A stretch of 36,543 nt of DNA. Origin: Syntrophomonadaceae bacterium. GTDB taxonomy: Bacteria > Bacillota > Dethiobacteria > DTU022 > PWGO01. Numbering within the stretch: the first letter of the stretch is position 1; the number at the start of each line of letters is the position of its first letter. The DNA lies in assembly GCA_003554525.1 (NCBI GenBank), contig PWGO01000103.1, positions 1-36,543 of the forward strand, written 5' to 3'. The notes under the pieces were generated by a model. The model searched no databases. It saw nothing but the letters and a program-made list of their open reading frames with translations, and was not told the origin of the DNA. Position numbers and translations under genes: made by a program. This document shows positions 31,899 to 36,543 of this stretch, piece after piece.

Positions 31899-32963
31899 TT
31901 AACCTATAAACATGGCATCACCAAAACTGTAAAAGCGGTAATTTTTTTCTACCGCTTCCCGGTAAGCCTCCAGAAGCCGCTCCCTGCCTGCAAAAGCGGA
32001 CACCAGCATAAGCAGCGATGAACGAGGTAAATGAAAGTTGGTAATAAGCCCGTTTATAATTTTAAAGCTGTAACCGGGGTAAATAAACAGGTCCGTCCAG
32101 CCTTTTCCTTCCCTTACCATTCCCTTTTCATCAGCCACCGATTCCAGCACCCGGCAACAGGTAGTCCCTACTGCAATTATCCTCCGTCCTTCTTCCCTGG
32201 CCCGGTTAATACAGCCTGCTACCCCTGCGGAAATTTCATAGTATTCCTCGTGCATCCGGTGCTGCGTTATATCCCCGGATTTAACCGGTAAAAACGTTCC
32301 CGGACCTACGTGAAGGGTAATATATGCTTGCTCAATACCTTTTCGGCTCAACCGGTCTAACAGGCGCGGGGTAAAATGCAGCCCCGCAGTAGGTGCAGCT
32401 ACGGAGCCTTCCCGGTAAGCAAAGACCGTCTGGTAGCTCTCCGGTTCTTGAAGCTTCTTTCTTATATAAGGCGGTACTGGCATGCTACCAATATGGGGAA
32501 GAATTTCCTGCAGGGGGCGGGGGGACTCGAATAAAAATTCCCGGTAGCCTTCTTTATCCCAAATGCTTTCTACACGGCCAGTAACCCCATTTCCAACTTT
32601 AATACGCTGCCCGGGCCTTGCCCGGCGGCCCGGGCGAGTCATGGCCAGCCACTTCTCTTTCCCTTCTTCAACATTTTCCAGGTGTCTTAATAAAAGAATC
32701 TCCACCTTACCACCAGTATCTTCCCTTCTTCCCTTTAACCTGGCGGGAATAACCCTGCTATCGTTAAAAACAAGTAGGTCGCCTTCTTTAAGTATCCCGG
32801 GAAGCTCATAAAAATAACGGTGTTCCCTTTTTCCCGTTTCCCTTTCTATTAGCATCAATCGGGAACGATCTCTTTCTCCAAGGGGCTCCTGGGCAATCAG
32901 CTCCGGCGGAAGGTGGTAATCGTAACTCTCCAGTAAAATATCACCATTATTGCTTCTATTCAT
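31899..32963 (-). CDS. queA: S-adenosylmethionine:tRNA ribosyltransferase-isomerase
   Basis: A 354-residue enzyme that turns preQ1 into epoxyqueuosine on tRNA using the ribosyl part of SAM. Landmarks: YDYHLPPELIAQEPL, LLVFNDSRVIPARLKG, VAAPTAGLHFT, HVGPGTFLPV and ITNFHLPRSSLLMLVSAF. Length is typical. GGGAGAA precedes the ATG. It lies 16 bases after DUF2905 and 81 bases before tgt, in a conserved ruvB-queA-tgt order. Confidence 0.97.
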   Translation of the reverse strand: MNRSNNGDILLESYDYHLPPELIAQEPLGERDRSRLMLIERETGKREHRYFYELPGILKEGDLLVFNDSRVIPARLKGRREDTGGKVEILLLRHLENVEEGKEKWLAMTRPGRRARPGQRIKVGNGVTGRVESIWDKEGYREFLFESPRPLQEILPHIGSMPVPPYIRKKLQEPESYQTVFAYREGSVAAPTAGLHFTPRLLDRLSRKGIEQAYITLHVGPGTFLPVKSGDITQHRMHEEYYEISAGVAGCINRAREEGRRIIAVGTTCCRVLESVADEKGMVREGKGWTDLFIYPGYSFKIINGLITNFHLPRSSLLMLVSAFAGRERLLEAYREAVEKNYRFYSFGDAMFIG

Positions 32964-32979
32964 AATTTCTCCCGGCGAT

Positions 32980-33198
32980 TTAACGCCTTATCAAAAAGTT
33001 TAAAACCAGCGTAAGTATCAAGCTAATAATTATAGCTGAAGCCAGGGGAAAATAAAATGAGATATTTTCTCTTTCTATATAAATATCACCGGGCAATTTC
33101 CCCAAGCCCAGCTTGCTTCCCAGGAAAAACAAAATGCCCACCAGCACAAACAGGCCACCCAAATAAAGCAGAATCCTGCCCAGCGTTTCCAGGTCCAC
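32980..33198 (-). CDS. DUF2905 small membrane protein
   Basis: A 72-residue protein with two helices (ILLYLGGLFVLVGILFFLG and the C-terminal ASAIIISLILTLVLNFLI) around GKLPGDIYIERENISFYFPL, the diagnostic DUF2905 signature. Function unknown. The GTG at 33198, six bases after GGGGAGGG, is chosen over the frame's first start codon at 33228. Its position between ruvB and queA is conserved in several Firmicutes and Proteobacteria. Confidence 0.9.
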   Translation of the reverse strand: MDLETLGRILLYLGGLFVLVGILFFLGSKLGLGKLPGDIYIERENISFYFPLASAIIISLILTLVLNFLIRR

Positions 33199-33258
33199 AC
33201 CAAGCCCTCCCCGAATACCCGAATACATTTAAAAAATAAAATAATGCTTGCCAGCTGT

Positions 33259-34278
33259 TTAACTCCAAAAACGCTTTTGTTTTTCTTCCGGGGCCTCGAG
33301 ATTTAAATACCGGTATCCATCCGGGGTTACCTCCCTGCCTCGCGGAGTTCTTTTAATAAAGCCCAGCTTCATCAAATAAGGCTCATAAACATCCTCAATA
33401 GTCCGGGTTTCTTCACTAATGGAGGTGGCAATTGTCTCTATCCCTACGGGGCCTCCCCCAAACTTGTGAATTATGGTTTCCATGATCCTTCTATCAATAT
33501 GATCCAGCCCCATGCGATCAAGTTCCAACATTTCCAGCGCTTCCCTGGCCACTCTATAATCTATGTGCCCCGAAGCTTTAACCTGCGCGTAATCACGAAT
33601 GCGGCGCAACAGGCGATTTGCTATCCGTGGGGTGCCGCGAGAGCAAATCGCCACTTCCCTGGCACCTTCGCTGTCAACGGAAATCCCCAGTATGTTTGCC
33701 GATCTTTTAATTATCTTTTCCAGGTCTTCCGTAGAATAAAAGTCAAGACGGTCAACAACTCCAAAACGGTCCCGCAGGGGGGAAGACAATAAACCGGCCC
33801 TTACCGTAGCGCCTACCAGGGTAAAACTGGGGAGTTCCAACCGCAAAGTGCGTGCTCCAGGACCTTTTCCAATTACCACATCCAGTGCATAATCTTCCAT
33901 GGCCGGGTACAGTACTTCTTCTACAAACCGTGGCAACCGGTGAATTTCGTCTACAAAGAGAACGTCTCCTTTTTCCAGGTTGGTAAGTATAGAAGCCAGG
34001 TCTCCCGGGCGTTCCAGGGCAGGCCCGGAGGTCACTCTTATATTTACTCCCATCTCCCTGGATATTATGTTAGCCAGGGTAGTTTTCCCCAGGCCGGGCG
34101 GACCGTACAGTAAAACGTGATCCAGGCTTTCTTTCCTCTCCCGTGCAGCTTCTATGTAGATTTTTAGTTTGTCTTTCAGCTTCTGCTGGCCCACGTAATC
34201 TTCCAGGGTAACGGGACGAACGCCCTGCTGAAAATGATCTTCTTCCTGATTATTTGACGAAACTATCCTTTCCTCCAC
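33259..34278 (-). CDS. ruvB: Holliday junction branch migration ATPase RuvB
   Basis: A 339-residue AAA+ motor. It opens with a short acidic lead, then [16 protein letters not shown], Walker [11 protein letters not shown] near residue 60, Walker B FVDEIHRL near 110, sensor and arginine finger in [20 protein letters not shown], and the winged-helix end with [11 protein letters not shown] and RTPRGREVT. The GTG start (34278) follows CAGGGGG, 30 bases after ruvA. It works with RuvA and RuvC, both encoded upstream. Confidence 0.97.
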   Translation of the reverse strand: MEERIVSSNNQEEDHFQQGVRPVTLEDYVGQQKLKDKLKIYIEAARERKESLDHVLLYGPPGLGKTTLANIISREMGVNIRVTSGPALERPGDLASILTNLEKGDVLFVDEIHRLPRFVEEVLYPAMEDYALDVVIGKGPGARTLRLELPSFTLVGATVRAGLLSSPLRDRFGVVDRLDFYSTEDLEKIIKRSANILGISVDSEGAREVAICSRGTPRIANRLLRRIRDYAQVKASGHIDYRVAREALEMLELDRMGLDHIDRRIMETIIHKFGGGPVGIETIATSISEETRTIEDVYEPYLMKLGFIKRTPRGREVTPDGYRYLNLEAPEEKQKRFWS

Positions 34279-34308
34279 TAATATTTACCCCCTGTTAAGC
34301 CTGTATAA

Positions 34309-34911
34309 CTATCGGTACGATAAATACTTTAATGATACCTTTAACAACTCTTCAGGCGAACCCTTTTCAACCGAAGCCTTGGCGTGCTCCACTGCCGCAG
34401 TAGCTTCTGCACCGGAAAAACCAAGAGAAGTCAAGGCTTCAACCGTTTCCGATTCAGAAGAAGCCATAACCGGTGCTTCTAACGCTTCCCCGGCAGAAGG
34501 AGAAAACGAGGCAGGCAGTTTCTCTTTCAACTCCAGGATTAACCGCTGCGAAGACTTGCGCCCTATTCCCGGCACCCCCGACAGTGCCTTCACATTTTCT
34601 TCAATAACTGCAACATAAAACTGGGAAACTGTAAACTTCCCCAGTATAGAAAGCGCGTTGCGGGGGCCAAATCCTCCTACCCCCAGTATCAGGTTGAAAA
34701 GGTTTCGCTCCTCGGCGCTCCCAAAACCGTATAAAAATAGCCCGTCTTCTTTCCACAGCAGGCGGGTGTAAAGCACCGTCTCTTCACCCTGCCTGTATCC
34801 ATGGTCAGAGCTGGATACAGGAACTTCTACCCGGTATCCCAGTCCGTTGTTTTCTACTACTACCCACCCGGAACCATCTTCAATAATTTTTCCTTTTATA
34901 AAATCAATCAA
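34309..34911 (-). CDS. ruvA: Holliday junction branch migration protein RuvA
   Basis: A 200-residue protein. The start is a TTG at 34911 (MIDFIKGKI), two bases after the ruvC stop, with GGGAGAGGG inside the end of ruvC; the longer frame from 34965 overlaps ruvC and adds residues absent from the family. Domain I (OB fold) is followed by helix-hairpin-helix motifs in LILGVGGFGPRNALSIL and LSGVPGIGRKSSQRLILELK, then a linker and domain III (EALTSLGFSGAEATAAV) that binds RuvB. Confidence 0.95.
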   Translation of the reverse strand: MIDFIKGKIIEDGSGWVVVENNGLGYRVEVPVSSSDHGYRQGEETVLYTRLLWKEDGLFLYGFGSAEERNLFNLILGVGGFGPRNALSILGKFTVSQFYVAVIEENVKALSGVPGIGRKSSQRLILELKEKLPASFSPSAGEALEAPVMASSESETVEALTSLGFSGAEATAAVEHAKASVEKGSPEELLKVSLKYLSYR

Positions 34912-34913
34912 TT

Positions 34914-35423
34914 TTACCCTCTCCCGGCTGCACCGTTTTTCCACTTCCACTGATGCAGGTGACATAAAGCTACCGCCAGCGCATCCGCTTCATCATCCGA
35001 ACCAAACCTGTACTCTCCCAGCTGTAGCTGCAAACTCACCATTTTACGCATTTGAGTTTTATCCGCACTTCCATCTCCCGCCACGGTATTCTTTATCTGC
35101 AATGGGGCATATTCCTCCACCGGCAACCCGTTGACAGCCGCTGCAAGGATTATTATCCCCCGTGCTTCTCCTACAGTTAAAGCCGAGCGAACATTACGGT
35201 TAAAGAAAACCCTCTCCAGTGAAACTGCTTGAGGAGAATACTTGTCTATAAGAGCCTCAACCTCTTCGTATATTTTCTTTAACCTTTGGGGATGTTCCAT
35301 TTCTTTCCCCGTTTTTATGATACCCGAATAAACCCGCCGGCAGACACCTCTTCCCTGATCTTCCACTATCCCGTAACCCGTTAAAGCAAGGCCCGGGTCA
35401 ACTCCCAGTACTGTTTTTATCAT
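34914..35423 (-). CDS. ruvC: Crossover junction endodeoxyribonuclease RuvC
   Basis: A 169-residue Holliday junction resolvase. The four acidic catalytic positions are visible: Asp in VLGVDPGLALTGYG at the N-terminus, Glu in SLERVFFNRNVRSA, and the Asp pair in DDEADALAVALCH. Length is typical. It is the first gene of ruvC-ruvA-ruvB with tight spacing. The 244 bases upstream contain a terminator for the BofC-domain gene and no recognisable gene; yebC, often found here, is absent. Confidence 0.96.
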   Translation of the reverse strand: MIKTVLGVDPGLALTGYGIVEDQGRGVCRRVYSGIIKTGKEMEHPQRLKKIYEEVEALIDKYSPQAVSLERVFFNRNVRSALTVGEARGIIILAAAVNGLPVEEYAPLQIKNTVAGDGSADKTQMRKMVSLQLQLGEYRFGSDDEADALAVALCHLHQWKWKNGAAGRG

Positions 35424-35610
35424 TTTTTTATACCCCGGTTTATTAAACTGCCTTACAACTTGTTCAAACTTGATAAAACTTTATTTACTACCAGTATTGG
35501 AACTACCTGTATTGGAATCGGCAGAAGGCATATATTAACATCTAGTTAACAGGATGATGGGTGGTTCCTTCCCCAATTTTAATTCTTCTACTTCCCCCCT
35601 AATTCCTGCC

Positions 35611-35644
35611 CGAAAATAAAAATGCCGGTTTCTTTTAAACCGGC
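35611..35644 (-). terminator. Rho-independent terminator after the BofC-domain gene
   Basis: On the minus strand GCCGGTTT (35644-35637), a 5-base loop, AAACCGGC (35631-35624), then ATTTTTATTTT. A strong 8-base stem with a T-rich tail, 24 bases beyond the stop codon. It separates this gene from ruvC. Confidence 0.85.
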
Positions 35645-35667
35645 ACCATAATCTATGTCAACCAGCA

Positions 35668-36249
35668 TCAGGTAGTATAGGTTTCCAGCAGCTTAATTTT
35701 TTCTTCTTCGGTCCGGTAAGGCACTCCTTTTTTTAACTCCTCTTCATAAACTTCTTTTACCTCATGTTCCAGCTCCTCCAATAGCACACCGTCGGGTGGA
35801 ATCCCTTTATAAATAGCAATTTTACCATTATGCTCTCCAAGGTATCTTTCTTCCGAACAATCTTCACACAATTCATCAACTACGGTGATATATATTTCTT
35901 TTCCATCCCCTGCTTCTGTATGGGCCAAGTGCCAGTTTTCTGGAAATTCACTGCCAGACAAATCTCCGCCCAGGTACGACATAACATCTTCTTCTTCAAA
36001 TTCAGGGGGGAGTTGTTCCATTGTTTCCAGTGAATGATGTTCACAAATTTCATTCAAGCGCTGGACAATAAACCGCTTTTCAATTTCCCGCCGGCTTTCC
36101 GGTTTTTCCCGGTTAAGATGCTCTGATATAAAATCAATTCCGTGTTGTTGCCACATAAGTGCAAGCAGCATACCAACACCAGCTATTATTAAAGCATACG
36201 CAGTCCAACGCAAATAACGCATTTTTAAATAACCCTTTTTTTTGCTCAA
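35668..36249 (-). CDS. BofC C-terminal-domain protein, membrane-anchored
   Basis: A 193-residue protein with a membrane helix at about residues 14-33 (TAYALIIAGVGMLLALMW), a charged middle part, and a C-terminal BofC-like domain: RYLGEHNGKIAIYKGIPPDG and GVPYRTEEEKIKLLETY. In Bacillus BofC is a forespore protein that inhibits the SpoIVB protease controlling pro-sigma K processing, and bofC lies just upstream of ruvAB, as here. A CEDC pair precedes the domain. TTG start (36249) behind GGGAGGTGG. Family membership is likely; identity of role with BofC is inferred. Confidence 0.8.
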   Translation of the reverse strand: MSKKKGYLKMRYLRWTAYALIIAGVGMLLALMWQQHGIDFISEHLNREKPESRREIEKRFIVQRLNEICEHHSLETMEQLPPEFEEEDVMSYLGGDLSGSEFPENWHLAHTEAGDGKEIYITVVDELCEDCSEERYLGEHNGKIAIYKGIPPDGVLLEELEHEVKEVYEEELKKGVPYRTEEEKIKLLETYTT

Positions 36250-36543
36250 CTGTCCACCTCCCGGGGTTTTTGCTTTCCGTTTTTGCTTTCCATATTTTTC
36301 GAATTTTATTTTTCCCCGGAAAAAGCTGCAATATACAAAATAAAGGGAGAGAAATTAGTAATTTTATTCGCAACTACTCTGTTCGCAACTACTCATAGTG
36401 TGAAAGCATAGAGCAGACCCCCCACCTTTTTGCTGATCGTTATACACACTTGACACCGGAGGGTAAAACTACAATTTTGGGGTTATTTTATACTCCCTTG
36501 CCGCGGGCTTCTTTCTTCCCCCCACCGGGGGGAAGATTAAGAT
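36250..36543. repeat. Terminal spacer carrying families A, B and D together
   Basis: No gene is seen in these 294 bases. TTCGCAACTACTC occurs twice in direct order (36367-36379 and 36382-36394), family B is at 36434-36459, and a hairpin CTTCCCCCC/GGGGGGAAG at 36515-36535 is followed by ATTAAGAT to the window end. The set of modules resembles those at 2930-3369 and 15082-15251. Confidence 0.65.

Noticed and set aside
34912-34965. Longer RuvA N-terminus overlapping ruvC
   Set aside because: The extra residues do not match the family, whose start fits the TTG at 34911 with GGGAGAGGG ahead of it.
35520-35620. Short minus-strand frame ending in GKEPPIILLTRC
   Set aside because: No start codon with a ribosome site at a sensible distance and too short to support as a gene.

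Overview
The window looks like a chromosomal segment of a spore-forming, probably anaerobic member of the Firmicutes/Clostridia. The evidence is a complete sporulation sigma factor K gene, a BofC-domain gene, an IreB gene, a SCIFF peptide with its radical-SAM maturase, and gene orders (alaS-ireB-ruvX-DUF1292-mltG-U32-PBP, and bofC-ruvC-ruvA-ruvB-queA-tgt-yajC) that are typical of Gram-positive genomes. About 16 of the 37 genes start with GTG or TTG. I see no rRNA, tRNA, CRISPR array, phage gene or intact insertion sequence. I cannot name the species.

Layout. (1) 1-2880, minus: moeA, mobB, tatC and the start of a YibE/F-like membrane protein that runs off the left edge; molybdenum cofactor and Tat export suggest exported molybdoenzymes. 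(2) 2881-3574: a gene-free, repeat-rich spacer. (3) 3575-8625, plus: an M28-type peptidase, a DUF134 regulator, then a helicase/exonuclease pair matching MrfA/MrfB (YprA/YprB), the mitomycin-damage repair pair of Bacillus. (4) 8766-11003: a metallo-beta-lactamase-fold hydrolase, an unrecognised 187-residue helical protein, and a ThiF/MoeB-type adenylyltransferase. (5) 11352-12038, plus: sigK with a pro-sequence. (6) 12065-22709, minus: an AI-2E family exporter, alaS, ireB, a ferredoxin-tailed aldo/keto reductase, ruvX, DUF1292, mltG, a U32 (TrhP-like) protein and a transpeptidase. (7) 23196-29811, minus: a CDF-like membrane protein, a transaldolase, the SCIFF peptide scfA (48 residues, 28142-28288), its maturase scfB, rarA, an IMPACT/YigZ protein, mnmA and a small zinc-ribbon protein. 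(8) 29943-36249, minus: a BofC-domain protein, ruvC, ruvA, ruvB, DUF2905, queA, tgt, yajC and a TIGR04086 membrane protein.

How the parts fit. Most genes are conserved housekeeping: DNA repair and branch migration (mrfAB, rarA, ruvABC, ruvX), tRNA modification and charging (queA, tgt, mnmA, alaS, U32), envelope growth (mltG, PBP), and late sporulation (pro-sigma K and a BofC-like regulator). The clearest specialised system is the SCIFF ranthipeptide pair. It has its own promoter and a probable terminator between peptide and maturase genes, and the maturase is followed after only 3 bases by rarA.

The least explained signal is a mosaic of short dispersed repeats confined mostly to spacers and gene ends. 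Family A has core CCTGAGTAGTTAC, family B has GATCGTTATA..CACTTGACACCGG, family C is built of GAGAGGT/GTTAGAG units, and family D is a G/C-run hairpin plus AATTAAAGGTGGGG. Some copies touch genes: one supplies the ruvX stop codon, another seems to encode the last residues of AlaS, and another creates a false upstream start for the U32 gene.
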